Shown: positions 1 through 8,757, numbered from the stretch's first letter. The stretch is DNA of 64,000 bases from Photobacterium sanctipauli (GCF_003026495.1 NZ_PYMA01000009.1:1-64000), one strand, 5' to 3'. Program-made: numbers and translations. Notes: generated by a model not told the origin, from the sequence alone.

Positions 1-64
1 CCAGTTTAAGGGCTTCTGCTTTAAATTCAGGAGAATGGATAATACGTTTCTTCTTGTTTGTCAT
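1..64 (-). CDS. IS3-family transposase OrfA, N-terminal fragment cut by window edge
   Basis: On the minus strand an ATG at 64 opens a frame whose first residues (MTNKKKRIIHSPEFKAEALK) match the usual N-terminus of IS3-type OrfA proteins, the helix-turn-helix subunit that binds the element ends. Only about 21 codons lie in the window, so it is unknown whether the gene is intact. A ribosome-binding sequence (GAGGTG) sits just upstream. The family assignment rests on this short stretch only. Confidence 0.7.
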   Translation of the reverse strand, partial: MTNKKKRIIHSPEFKAEALKL

Positions 65-126
65 GATTCACCTCGTTAGTGATTGTACTCACTTAACTCG
101 GTGTCCAAAACTGCTGGTGCGGATCA
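1..126 (-). mobile_element. End of an IS3-type insertion sequence
   Basis: The segment upstream of the OrfA start ends in a sequence that on the minus strand begins TGATCCGCACC and includes TTTTGGACACC. This is the style of IS3-group terminal inverted repeats that lie some 60 bases before orfA. I place the outer tip near 126. The other end and any target duplication are outside the window, so the boundary is approximate. Confidence 0.55.
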
Positions 127-141
127 TCTTTATTATTCCCA

Positions 142-789
142 TCACTCCCTCCATTGATACCTGTTAGAAGAAGTATTGTATTCAAAAGTAATAACTTTAT
201 AGTGCTCTACCTCATACACATCCTTATATATGTAGTCAGCTAAACATAACACCATATCTCCATACATAGGCTGCCAATGTCTTAAGCCTTTATACTGAAC
301 AGGATAGTCCTGAGCAAAGTCCTTAGCTACATGCTCACATTGACCTTTCACAGCAGCTTGCTTCCTCTCTTGCTCAGCAGCTTTTCTTTCTTGCTCTTTA
401 GCATGAGCTACACCCTCTGGAGACTTAAGCCACTCTTCATGCTCCTTAGCCTTTCTAGCCTTTTCCTGCTCAAGAAGCTCTTGCTCTCTGGCTCTTATCT
501 TTGCCTCATAATCCCTATCAGCCCTAGCCTCCATCAGTGCAATGCAGCTCATTACCTTCTGATTGTTTTTACATTCAGGGTATCTCTCCAGCCTCGCTTT
601 ATCTTCATCTGACCAGAACATAGTAGAGCTAAACGATGCATCTTCAGTGACCTCATGAACTACAGAGCACCCACTCATTACAGCAATACTCATCAAACCC
701 ATAAGCGTAGCTTTAAGAGGAACAGCCTTATTACTTGTTTTATTGTTTGCCTTACTGCTAATACCGTTATTACTCTCACTGCCTTTCAT
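142..789 (-). CDS. Putative lipoprotein with charged coiled-coil region, unrecognised
   Basis: A 215-residue protein I do not recognise. The N-terminus is polar and followed by a hydrophobic stretch (about residues 26-39) ending in MSGC, a lipobox-like site with the acylated cysteine at residue 41, so a membrane-anchored lipoprotein is likely. Residues about 85-150 are rich in Glu, Lys, Arg and Ala and should form a long charged helix or coiled coil. The C-terminal 60 residues carry several Tyr/Trp and two Cys and look folded. It lies 33 bases downstream of another unknown gene on the same strand, probably one transcript, and between an IS end and a tyrosine integrase. I therefore treat it as cargo of an integrative element. 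Function unknown. Confidence 0.6.
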   Translation of the reverse strand: MKGSESNNGISSKANNKTSNKAVPLKATLMGLMSIAVMSGCSVVHEVTEDASFSSTMFWSDEDKARLERYPECKNNQKVMSCIALMEARADRDYEAKIRAREQELLEQEKARKAKEHEEWLKSPEGVAHAKEQERKAAEQERKQAAVKGQCEHVAKDFAQDYPVQYKGLRHWQPMYGDMVLCLADYIYKDVYEVEHYKVITFEYNTSSNRYQWRE

Positions 790-822
790 TTACTCATCTA
801 CCGTAATTTTGATGAAAGCTTC

Positions 823-1260
823 TTATATGATTGAAGCTTCTTGGTTTCTGTTACCCTGTACAGACTCAAAGCTACTTCTCATTAGCTGAGCCACATTAGC
901 TTCATCCATATTCTTTAAAGCCCCATCTAATGATGTAAGCTCTTTCACATACATATGGTCTATGTACATAGCTAGGTCTTTAGCAAATGCTGGAGCTACT
1001 AACAGGTACAAGGTGTTAGCATCCTCTCCATATGGGGTCATTGGCTTAATGCCACTCCAGTCTTCCTTCCCATCAATGGAAACAATTGGAGCTAGCTCAA
1101 TGACAGATACATCCTTCCCATTAGAGTCATTAGCCTCATGCACACCTAACACTCGTAACTGAGCATCCTTAGCATTGGCTGTGATAACTAGAAGGTCTGC
1201 TACTGCCTTACATAGAGCTTCTTTCATCAGAACATCTTTAAGACTTAGTGTGTTGCTCAT
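823..1260 (-). CDS. Hypothetical 145-residue protein, element cargo
   Basis: A soluble-looking 145-residue protein of unknown function, with no signal peptide or membrane segment. An AGGAAT ribosome-binding sequence sits about six bases before the ATG, which supports this start. The short gap to the following lipoprotein gene suggests an operon. Composition is AT-rich with many AGC/GCT codons, like the nearby integrase and unlike the core genes further right, consistent with acquired DNA. No motif lets me assign a function. Confidence 0.55.
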   Translation of the reverse strand: MSNTLSLKDVLMKEALCKAVADLLVITANAKDAQLRVLGVHEANDSNGKDVSVIELAPIVSIDGKEDWSGIKPMTPYGEDANTLYLLVAPAFAKDLAMYIDHMYVKELTSLDGALKNMDEANVAQLMRSSFESVQGNRNQEASII

Positions 1261-1308
1261 TGCTTATTCCTCACATGTATTCATCCATTCATGCATCTAA
1301 CCTATGTC

Positions 1309-1415
1309 GTGCTGGCACATTGAGGAGATGCTTTTCCCCCTACAACTAAGGGCTCTACGTTCAAGGAAGTCAGCCTCATTAGAGGCTTGCTTTCCTGCAT
1401 CTCCTCAGCCAGCAC
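1309..1415. repeat. Long imperfect inverted repeat with inner palindrome
   Basis: Left arm 1309-1331 (GTGCTGGC, then ACAT, then TGAGGAGATGC) is complementary to right arm 1397-1415 except for the four-base ACAT insertion. The inner 11-base arms (1321-1331 and 1397-1407) match perfectly. The loop contains a second palindrome, AGCCTC-ATTA-GAGGCT, at about 1372-1387. It lies between the integrase and the cargo genes and could be a strong RNA hairpin, a terminator-like element or a protein-binding site. Confidence 0.6.
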
Positions 1416-1527
1416 ACATAGCATTCTCATGAACATGAAGGAGCCAAAGAGAAATGAACAAAGAGCTAGGGACGTTAAAGGTCTAGGAGTCCCGTTTCCT
1501 TTGCTCACCTCCTTTTCAGGCACACAC

Positions 1528-1560
1528 TGTATCTATGTTGTATCTATGTTGTATCTATGC
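1528..1560. repeat. Three tandem copies of an 11-base unit
   Basis: The unit TGTATCTATGT occurs three times head to tail (1528-1538, 1539-1549, 1550-1560), the last copy with C at its final position. It lies 139 bases beyond the integrase stop codon. Direct repeats of about one helical turn near an integrase are compatible with accessory-factor or integrase arm-type sites, but nothing here proves that. Confidence 0.65.
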
Positions 1561-1698
1561 TGAATAAAGCTTCCACCAAGAAGGGCAACACAAGTGACTT
1601 TAATCATTACAATGAAGTAATTACATTCGTTTTATATATCTTTTATATAGTTTCAGATGAGCCTCTTTAACCCACTGTTTAACAAACACCTAGTTAAT

Positions 1699-3078
1699 CT
1701 ACAACACCAACCCCACAGATAACTTACGAATAGCCTCAAGCTTGTTCATGTAAGTAAAGCCACTCATATACACCTTCCCTGTTGTTAGCTTACCTATGCT
1801 ATGTCCCATCAATGAACCTATAAGCTCTTCACTAACTGCCTCATTGAATAGCTTTGTAATTGCATAATGTCTAAATGAGTGAAAGCTAACACCTTGAAGC
1901 TTGAGCTTCTCTCTACACAAGACACTAAACCACTTACTAGGCTTACTGTTGTATCCGTTGTCTTTGGAGTATGTTAATGAAGGAAAGAGCCTTTCATCTT
2001 TAGCTCTTTGATGGACAAGAGGCTCAAGCAAGGCTTTAAGGTCTGGAGCGACAGGTACAGTCCTTTTGCTTGAATCATTCTTAAGTGTTTTATCTTCATG
2101 ATCATCATTAATATCAAGATGAGGCTGAGCAGATACAAGGTCTACATCACCTACCCTCATTTGAGCTAGCTCATTAAGGCGACAGCCTGTAAGAATAGCC
2201 ATTCTAGGCAAGTAATATCTCCAGCCATTACCTACATACCCATCAGCTTTAAACTCATAAGTGAGCTTCAATAGCTCTTTGAGCTCTTTCTCAGAGAAAG
2301 CCCTCTTAGCCTTTGTAGAGGATGCTTTAGATGTAGCTCTAGCCTCATTCTTAGACAATTGAAACCATTCAGCCTCACAAGGCACTGATGCTCTATTGAA
2401 GCAGCTAGATAGCAGCCTTAGCTTCTTCTTGAGTGTTGTAGGGCTGACTGTCTTACCCTTACTCTTCACTGAGATAGACTGAGATAACTTCCACTGTTCA
2501 ATATGAGCAGCCTTAATCTCATGAGTACAAATGGATGGATATAACCTTAAGAAGCTCTCCCAGCAGGCTCTATAGTCCCTTCTACTCTTGAAAGCTAGGT
2601 CTTCTAAGGCTTTATCAATATCTACAGATGAAAGGAAAACAGCCTCTTTCTTTGCAAAGACTGAGCTAACAAAGCTATTGAATGTAGCTTTAATCTGCTC
2701 AATGGACGGATTGTGGAATGAAGATATTTCTCTGTAGAGATACAGAGCATAGGAAGCAGCATGCAGACGCTGCCTTGTTCTGAGGCTAACTTTTAACTGC
2801 TTATACTTGTATGGTTTACTAGATGAAGCTAGAGGATTGTATGACGGGTTATCAACACGTACATTCCACCTAAAGGAATAGATACCGCTCTTAGAGCGCA
2901 CTAAATATGTATTAGCACTATTGGCATTAGAGGAGCTTAAAGCTTGAGATGCTGGAGGAACATCTTGAAGCGGGGAATCTTCTAGAGGAGAATCTGAATG
3001 AGGTGAGTCTAAAGTAGCTAAGCTAGCTTTAGTTAACTCAGATTTATGAGGCTCAGATAGCAAAAAATTCAATGACAC
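1699..3078 (-). CDS. Tyrosine recombinase / integrase of a tRNA-Ser-targeting element
   Basis: A 459-residue site-specific recombinase. The catalytic domain shows Arg300 in LTGCRLNE, the H-x-x-R box His400/Arg403 in FHSFRH, His426 in MGHS and the nucleophile Tyr437 in VYMSG, so the active site looks complete. An N-terminal arm-binding and core-binding region occupies about residues 55-240, and residues 20-55 are a Ser/Pro-rich linker. The start is a GTG at 3076-3078, preceded by AAAGGT. It reads away from tRNA-Ser copy 1, whose 3' end is 64 bases upstream: the usual arrangement when such enzymes integrate into the 3' end of a tRNA gene. Its N-terminus is closely related to a broken copy at 15670-15875. 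Likely active for excision and integration, but the other end of its element is not in the window. Confidence 0.93.
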   Translation of the reverse strand: MSLNFLLSEPHKSELTKASLATLDSPHSDSPLEDSPLQDVPPASQALSSSNANSANTYLVRSKSGIYSFRWNVRVDNPSYNPLASSSKPYKYKQLKVSLRTRQRLHAASYALYLYREISSFHNPSIEQIKATFNSFVSSVFAKKEAVFLSSVDIDKALEDLAFKSRRDYRACWESFLRLYPSICTHEIKAAHIEQWKLSQSISVKSKGKTVSPTTLKKKLRLLSSCFNRASVPCEAEWFQLSKNEARATSKASSTKAKRAFSEKELKELLKLTYEFKADGYVGNGWRYYLPRMAILTGCRLNELAQMRVGDVDLVSAQPHLDINDDHEDKTLKNDSSKRTVPVAPDLKALLEPLVHQRAKDERLFPSLTYSKDNGYNSKPSKWFSVLCREKLKLQGVSFHSFRHYAITKLFNEAVSEELIGSLMGHSIGKLTTGKVYMSGFTYMNKLEAIRKLSVGLVL

Positions 3079-3136
3079 TGCTTGTACCTTTGTTTGTACC
3101 TTTAGGTAACAAACGACAAGAGTAAATCATTGAATT
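3066..3136. repeat. Inverted repeat spanning the integrase start codon
   Basis: Ten-base arms AATTCAATGA (3066-3075) and TCATTGAATT (3127-3136) are perfect complements and enclose the GTG start and ribosome-binding site of the integrase. The same arms are conserved in the second copy beside tRNA-Ser copy 2. The interior also holds two copies of TTGTACCTTT. It may be the recombination core or arm region, or an mRNA hairpin controlling integrase translation. Confidence 0.55.
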
Positions 3137-3142
3137 TGAAGA

Positions 3143-3230
3143 TGGCGGTGAGGGAGGGATTCGAACCCTCGATACGTTGCCGTATACACACTTTCCAGGC
3201 GTGCTCCTTCAGCCACTCGGACACCTCACC
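3143..3230 (-). tRNA. tRNA-Ser (anticodon GGA), copy 1
   Basis: An 88-base gene on the minus strand. The acceptor arms GGTGAGG and CCTCACC pair, the discriminator is G, and CCA is encoded. The anticodon loop is CTGGAAA (anticodon GGA) on a CACGC/GTGTG stem. There is a long variable arm typical of serine tRNAs and a T arm GAGGG-TTCGAAT-CCCTC. It is identical to the copy at 15940-16027. Its 3' end is the probable attachment site of the integrase element to its left. Confidence 0.97.
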
Positions 3231-3267
3231 AAATTGTTGTAGGACGCTGTGCGTCTCAACGGCGGCT

Positions 3268-3296
3268 AATGTAATGATTTAGCGTACTTGGGTCAA
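3268..3296 (-). promoter_or_regulatory. Sigma-70 promoter of tRNA-Ser copy 1
   Basis: On the minus strand TTGACC (3291-3296) is followed after 17 bases by TACATT (3268-3273) and a GC-rich discriminator AGCCGCC, typical of stable-RNA promoters. Transcription would begin about 30 bases before the tRNA and could run on into the integrase. Confidence 0.75.
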
Positions 3297-3442
3297 GGGC
3301 TTTTCATAAAATAAAGCGCAAGTGATGCGAATTAGATCAAACTGTTCCATTCGCCGCCAATCTTTTGTATTTATTCGCTGCTAGACTAACACCTAAGGTA
3401 TCGTAAGCTATCATTTTGTATTTTGGTTATTTTTGGAGCGTT

Positions 3443-6400
3443 ATGAGTTATTGGCTAAGACCCCTACTGGCTCTGCTTTTTCTTACCTTCAGTCTCAGTC
3501 TTCATGCTGCTGAAGAAGCGTACAGTGAGCGAGAAGCCGAGCTGACCAACAAAATAGAAGCATTGCATGCCAAGGGTAATACACCAGAAATTATCAAAGA
3601 GCTGGATACCCTACTCAAGGCCGAGAACCAGCTGGAAAAAACCCGCGATTTTGAGCAGCAAACCCAAGACTACCGCCAGTTAGTTGCGGAGTTTCCAAAG
3701 CGTACCAAAGAGCTTCAAGCGCAGATCAACTCTTTCTCGATGACGGAGTTCCCCGACTTTACCCAACTCGACCAAGAAGAGCTCAACGATGAGATCAGCC
3801 TGCAAGACAACAGCCTCAAGCAGTTGGAACAGATACGTAGTAACAGTAAAAATGAACTGCAGGTTATTGAAAAAGGCATCGACGACTTTTCTTTTAATTC
3901 AGAGCAACTGCGCAAGCAAATCCAGAAAGAAGAACAAACCCTCAAGCAGATCCAAAATCAGCCCAATACCGAGCAGCTGGCACTCATTCACCAAATCGCT
4001 CACCAATACTACGTGAGCCACTTATACCTGATTGAAGCACAGCAACTCAGTGCCGGTAATCGTCGCACGCTGGTCAAACAACATATTCGTCTTACCAACC
4101 TCGAAATTGATGCTCGGCAGGCTTATCGCAATAACCTGCAAAGGGAGTTGTCCCGCCGTCTACGCGAAGAAGCCGAAAGCTCCAGCGATGAGAATGATCG
4201 GTTCCAAAATGACGACATTAATCAGCCAGCGCAGATCAGGCAGCTAACCAATAACAACAAGCGCTACCTCAGTGCGCTTTCTTCTATTTCCACCAAAAAC
4301 GAGCAAGTACAGCAACAACTGCAGAACACCTCGGAACAAATTAAGGTGGTGGAAAAAACCGCTGATGATCTCGATACCATGGCGGAGTGGTTAAAACTGA
4401 GCCCGGCATTTAGCGAAAACCTTCGTACCCGTATCAACCGGCTGCCAGCCAACCCGCCGATCACTTCGCTAGATAAAGATATTGCCCAAAACCAAATCAA
4501 CAAATACGAGTACCAGCAACGCAGCGATCTTTTAAAAGAACGGGTTAACCTGCCCAGCTCGGCAGAGCTAACGCCAGAGCAGCAAAATCAAGAAAAGGCC
4601 TTAATGGAAGCCAACCTGATTTTGCTCGACAAGCTTATCGATAATACCGACACCCTGATCTACCAGCAGGCAACATTGAAAGTCTCTTATGAAAAACTTA
4701 ACGGGATCTTAAATGAGCTAAAAAGCCAAGCCAGCAAACAACTGTTTTGGGCGCCTGATACCAACCCGCTGAGTGTTAACCTCATGGTGGCAACATGGGA
4801 AAAGCTCAAGTGGTTCTTCTCGCCCTTCCAGTGGGTTAGCTTTCTAAAATTTCCGAGCTCCATAGAAAAAACGCCACTCATCGTTGCCTTATCTGTTATT
4901 GGCTTGATTATTTTCGGCCTGAGCTGGTTCCGTCGCCACTGGAAGAAATACCTTGAAGAAACCAGCAAGAAAATCGGCAAAGTTACCCAGGATAAATTCC
5001 GCTTTAGCTACAACAATGTGTTTTTCTCATTTTGCCTAGCCTGGCCAATTCCTATGATTGTTGGGTTAGTGGGCCTCATTCTAAGTGCAGCATGGCAATT
5101 TCCGTTCGTACACCACTTTGGCCAAGCCTTATCAATCCCAATGTCGCTCGTTATGTACTGCTTCATGCGCGAGCTGGTTCGTGACAACGGCTTGCTCATC
5201 GGGCATTTTGGCTGGTCTTCCGATTTGGTATCACGCTCATTCCACCACTACCAGCGCCTACTTTGGATCTACCTACCCATGATGGTGATCCAGAATTTCG
5301 CCCACTTATATAGCGATATAGACGTCAATGCGACACTAGGCCGGCTTGCCTTTATTATAAGTAACATTTCGGTAAGCTACTTCCTCTGGCGTTTATGCCA
5401 AGAGAAGCTACCAATGACTTATGGCGACTTACCGGAAGGCAAGGCGCATATCGGCCACCACTTATTCTGGTGGACACTCATTCTGATCCCGCAGGGACTC
5501 AATTACACCGCGCTCAAGGGTTACCTCAGCTCATCACAATCTGTGATGGATAAACTGGAAGTGTCTGCCGTTATTGGTGTTGTCACCCTATTAATTTATT
5601 ACCTGATCAAACGCCTGATGCTGATCCAAAAACGCCGCCTCGCGTTTGAGCGAGCCAAGGCAAAACGTCAGGAAATTATTGCTCAGCGTATTGCCGAGCT
5701 TGAAGAAGAGAAAGACGAGAATTACAGCAGTAGCGAAATGCAGATCGATGTCGAAGAGCCTGAAGTCGACCTCGATAAAATCAGCGCCCAATCACTGCGT
5801 CTACTACGTTCATTGCTATTGCTTATCTACCTATCGTGTTTGTCTGTTGTATGGGCTGATTTTTACCAAGCCATCTCTTACCTTGGCGACATCACGATAT
5901 GGGATGTCACCAATACCATCGACGGTATCGACGAGCTAAGTTCGATCTCTTTGAAAAATGTGCTGCTGGCCTTCCTGGCATTCTGGCTAACCATGATCCT
6001 CGCCCGAGACTTACCCGGTGCGATGGAACTCCTGATCCTACAACATTTGGCCCTGTCACCCGGTACCGGCTACGCCATTACCTCTTTGACTCGCTATGTC
6101 GCCATCTTCTTGGGGATTATTATTGGCTCAGGCTTAATTGGCTTCGATTGGTCAAAAATGCAATGGCTGGTCGCCGCATTGGGTGTTGGCTTGGGCTTTG
6201 GCCTACAAGAAATTTTCGCCAACTTCATTTCCGGCCTGATCATCTTGTTTGAAAAGCCAATTCGAATTGGTGATACCGTGACAATCCGCAACCTCACGGG
6301 TGTGATTGCTAAAATTCAAACCCGCGCCACCACCATTGTCGATTGGGATAGAAAAGAAGTTATCGTGCCAAACAAGGCTTTTGTGACTGAGCAGTTCATT

Positions 6401-6736
6401 AACTGGTCGCTATCGGACCCGATCACCCGGGTAACCCTATCGATCAGCGTCAAGTATGTTGCAGACAGCGAGCTGGTCACCAAGCTGCTGTTTGAAGCCG
6501 CCGATGAATGTGAGCTGGTGCTCGACAATCCGGCGCCGGAGGTTTTCTTCCTTACCCTGACAGCAGACAGCCAGAATTTTGAAGTACGCGCCTATGCGGC
6601 AGAGACCGCACATCGACTAACGCTGACCCATGATCTCCACCAGCGCATTAAGCAAAAGTTTAACCACCATGGTATTGAAATTGCCCATCCGCAATTAGAG
6701 ATCCAAATGAAGCGACGCCAGCGTGCTCCTCGCTAG
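3443..6736 (+). CDS. mscK: MscK/KefA-type mechanosensitive channel
   Basis: A large inner-membrane channel that opens under membrane tension to release solutes, and in E. coli is modulated by external potassium. I chose the ATG at 3443 (preceded by GGAG) over an upstream TTG, because the protein then starts with a clean signal peptide ending in HAA, giving 1097 residues against about 1120 for E. coli MscK. The long periplasmic region (about residues 25-470) is helical and Gln-rich. Multiple membrane helices follow from about 480. The C-terminal MscS core begins near residue 905 with the glycine-rich pore helix (GVGLGFGLQEI) and continues into the beta domain (EKPIRIGD, VIVPNK). A strong terminator follows. 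It looks intact and host-encoded. Confidence 0.9.
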   Translation: MSYWLRPLLALLFLTFSLSLHAAEEAYSEREAELTNKIEALHAKGNTPEIIKELDTLLKAENQLEKTRDFEQQTQDYRQLVAEFPKRTKELQAQINSFSMTEFPDFTQLDQEELNDEISLQDNSLKQLEQIRSNSKNELQVIEKGIDDFSFNSEQLRKQIQKEEQTLKQIQNQPNTEQLALIHQIAHQYYVSHLYLIEAQQLSAGNRRTLVKQHIRLTNLEIDARQAYRNNLQRELSRRLREEAESSSDENDRFQNDDINQPAQIRQLTNNNKRYLSALSSISTKNEQVQQQLQNTSEQIKVVEKTADDLDTMAEWLKLSPAFSENLRTRINRLPANPPITSLDKDIAQNQINKYEYQQRSDLLKERVNLPSSAELTPEQQNQEKALMEANLILLDKLIDNTDTLIYQQATLKVSYEKLNGILNELKSQASKQLFWAPDTNPLSVNLMVATWEKLKWFFSPFQWVSFLKFPSSIEKTPLIVALSVIGLIIFGLSWFRRHWKKYLEETSKKIGKVTQDKFRFSYNNVFFSFCLAWPIPMIVGLVGLILSAAWQFPFVHHFGQALSIPMSLVMYCFMRELVRDNGLLIGHFGWSSDLVSRSFHHYQRLLWIYLPMMVIQNFAHLYSDIDVNATLGRLAFIISNISVSYFLWRLCQEKLPMTYGDLPEGKAHIGHHLFWWTLILIPQGLNYTALKGYLSSSQSVMDKLEVSAVIGVVTLLIYYLIKRLMLIQKRRLAFERAKAKRQEIIAQRIAELEEEKDENYSSSEMQIDVEEPEVDLDKISAQSLRLLRSLLLLIYLSCLSVVWADFYQAISYLGDITIWDVTNTIDGIDELSSISLKNVLLAFLAFWLTMILARDLPGAMELLILQHLALSPGTGYAITSLTRYVAIFLGIIIGSGLIGFDWSKMQWLVAALGVGLGFGLQEIFANFISGLIILFEKPIRIGDTVTIRNLTGVIAKIQTRATTIVDWDRKEVIVPNKAFVTEQFINWSLSDPITRVTLSISVKYVADSELVTKLLFEAADECELVLDNPAPEVFFLTLTADSQNFEVRAYAAETAHRLTLTHDLHQRIKQKFNHHGIEIAHPQLEIQMKRRQRAPR

Positions 6737-6764
6737 TTCGCCACTGACTATGCGACAAAAACGA

Positions 6765-6790
6765 CAAAGCCCTCAATGATGAGGGCTTTG
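6765..6790. terminator. Terminator after mscK
   Basis: Perfect 10-base stem CAAAGCCCTC / GAGGGCTTTG with a six-base loop, 28 bases past the mscK stop. It may also serve the minus-strand gene beginning at 7105, which ends at 6821. Confidence 0.8.
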
Positions 6791-6820
6791 CTAAATCTTG
6801 GTTCAGAACGGTCTTAGTTG

Positions 6821-7105
6821 TTACTTTTTCACTCGCTCTTCAGCCATCTTATTTTGCATTTGGATGTAGCTACCCAAATGCATCGACGCTGGCTTGCCAC
6901 GTAAAATATAAGGCAGCTCAGTTTGAGTACGGGCATGGCTGACCGGGCGTAGGCGCACATAAATCGTACCTAATAAGTTTTTTGCTAACGCTTGGCACAT
7001 ACGATCGACCCATGAAAAAAAGCGACCGAAAACACCAATTTTGATCCACAAAACAAACTGGCTTAAAGCAAACATTGTTGCCACTGTCCAATGTACTTCT
7101 ATCAT
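6821..7105 (-). CDS. Small membrane-associated protein, unrecognised
   Basis: A 94-residue protein with one hydrophobic segment near the N-terminus (about residues 8-32) and a basic, polar C-terminus. I do not recognise it. It lies alone between two host genes, with a 525-base gap upstream and the mscK terminator region downstream. The start is supported by a GAAAGGAAA purine stretch just before the ATG. A real small gene is likely, but the function is unknown. Confidence 0.55.
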   Translation of the reverse strand: MIEVHWTVATMFALSQFVLWIKIGVFGRFFSWVDRMCQALAKNLLGTIYVRLRPVSHARTQTELPYILRGKPASMHLGSYIQMQNKMAEERVKK

Positions 7106-7629
7106 TTTTCTTTCCTTTCAGGTTTCTCGTCTGCGCGAGTTGGTTGACTGACTGAACAAGAAGAAATATGCCAATAAAAGTATGTAGATTAAACCGACGC
7201 CTGTAACTGAATTTAACGTAAGCTTAATGCTTCCACCGCACAAAACTCATTTATGAAATCAAAGATCCACCATTTGAAAAAAGAAAAAGCACATACAAAT
7301 TAATAACATGCATTTTTTAACTTGCTCGCAAGCCATTGTTATAGCGAAAAAAGACAAAACCTGCAGCATAATCAACTAAACAACCATTCAACAACTCTGA
7401 GTCGAAGCTAAACAGGCAACCAATAAACAGTAATTATTAGTTATAAACAAACATCACAATAAGATATGAGAAGTTACAAACAGTCATAGATTGAATTTTC
7501 TGTTAAACCTTATTTTCATGCCTTTTCAGCGCTATACCATGCAATTTTCTGCATTTTAGATGCAAAAAGCCCCAGCTAAGTTAATAGCTGGGGCCAAGTA
7601 GTATTCGACTGCTAACGCTGTTATTAGTG
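7106..7629. other. 524-base intergenic region
   Basis: AT-rich DNA upstream of the small membrane protein gene. Apart from the alaE terminator at 7569-7594 I see no convincing gene, RNA or repeat. It presumably carries the promoter of the 6821-7105 gene, which I could not place with confidence. Confidence 0.5.
7569..7594 (-). terminator. Terminator of alaE
   Basis: Stem GCCCCAGCT / AGCTGGGGC with an eight-base loop, followed on the minus strand by a run of five T. It lies 36 bases past the alaE stop codon. Confidence 0.85.
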
Positions 7630-8079
7630 TTACGCCTGCTGGTAGTAGCCCGGTACGCGGAACATACGGCGGCACATTTCAAGGAACTGACCGTAAACAA
7701 CACCTAGCGCACCTGAAACAACGGCGTTACTGGCAACTGCTGTCATGATCTGGTCAACATCTGCCCCCACCACAAACAAGATTGCCGCATATACTGGTGA
7801 CTGGAACATAACATAAGCAACCATATCTGAAGCTGCTTTCATCCAGCCATTGCCAGAAAGACGCATACCCTGTCGGATCACCAAATCACGGAAGACACCG
7901 TAAGGCCATGCAATAGCAATATTCACTGGAATAGACAGCGTACGCGAAGCCAATGACTGCTCAAATGTCATACCCGAAACGAATATTTCTATCATCATGC
8001 CTGTAATAAAACTAAAAATTACCATTGCAAAAGTGTCAGCAGCAGCACTTCTTACGTTAAATTGCCCTTTAACAGACAT
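7630..8079 (-). CDS. alaE: L-alanine exporter AlaE
   Basis: A 149-residue inner-membrane protein, the same length as E. coli AlaE, which exports excess L-alanine. The N-terminus ([15 protein letters not shown]) and the membrane segments at about residues 12-35, 45-65, 85-110 and 115-135 fit the family. It stands alone with its own terminator, so it is probably monocistronic. It is the last clear host gene before the condensin-like island. Confidence 0.9.
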   Translation of the reverse strand: MSVKGQFNVRSAAADTFAMVIFSFITGMMIEIFVSGMTFEQSLASRTLSIPVNIAIAWPYGVFRDLVIRQGMRLSGNGWMKAASDMVAYVMFQSPVYAAILFVVGADVDQIMTAVASNAVVSGALGVVYGQFLEMCRRMFRVPGYYQQA

Positions 8080-8708
8080 TACGCGACCTCAATATTCAGT
8101 AAATAAAACCATATAAATTAAATTGTTTAGCCTGATTAACTACATTAATCATGACCAAGCAGTTGATGCGCGTATTAAAACAGAGTTTTTGCAGAATTAC
8201 CCACCAAATATCCAATTTGTTTGTAAGTTTACCACTATTTTGAAGCCAGACCTTGGCATGATCCGCTACGCTGGCACCCTTGACGTGCTACAAAAGCATT
8301 TTGTCGAATTAAAGCAGCCAAAACCACACCTAAACTTCATGTATAGCAGGGTTAAAACCAGAGTTAAGCTTTATTTTTAAACATCAGGTATGAGATTAGC
8401 CAGATAACCCAAGCAAATTACAGTTTCATTTCAGCCTACTAAGACTGAGTGAACACTCATTTAAACAGTTTAAAATCAACAATTTAAATAGATAAAAACT
8501 CAGAAAATAGGAAGAAGACAGAAAACAAGGCTAACGAGCAAAACAAAAAGGTGGATTTGCCATAAATAACACAGGAAATGTGTATATTTTATCAATCACG
8601 AAAAGAATGGTTGATGCAGGCTGCCAAATGAACAATAAAATTCCATAGCGACATATTCATGCAGATAAAAGATCAGACAGGATAATCGAGGCAATCTTTA
8701 GGCAGGAA

Positions 8709-8740
8709 GATAAGAAGATAAGAAGATAAGAAGATAAGAA
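8709..8740. repeat. Octanucleotide tandem repeat, four units
   Basis: GATAAGAA occurs four times exactly in a row (8709-8716, 8717-8724, 8725-8732, 8733-8740), with degenerate flanking units. It lies in non-coding DNA just before the terminator at the end of the condensin operon. Such simple repeats can vary in copy number by slipped-strand mispairing. A role here is not evident. Confidence 0.8.
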
Positions 8741-8757
8741 GACTAACAACTAAATAG

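Noticed and set aside
1302..1523. A 73-residue frame on the minus strand
   Set aside because: It runs across both arms of the inverted repeat and has no protein-like pattern I recognise, so the hairpin explains the region better; it could still be a small gene.
8123..8380. An 85-residue plus-strand frame after alaE
   Set aside because: TTG start, no ribosome-binding site, no recognisable sequence, and AT-rich intergenic composition.
8709..8740. The repeated GATAAGAA tract as a CRISPR array
   Set aside because: Units are eight bases with no spacers and no cas genes nearby; it is a simple tandem repeat.
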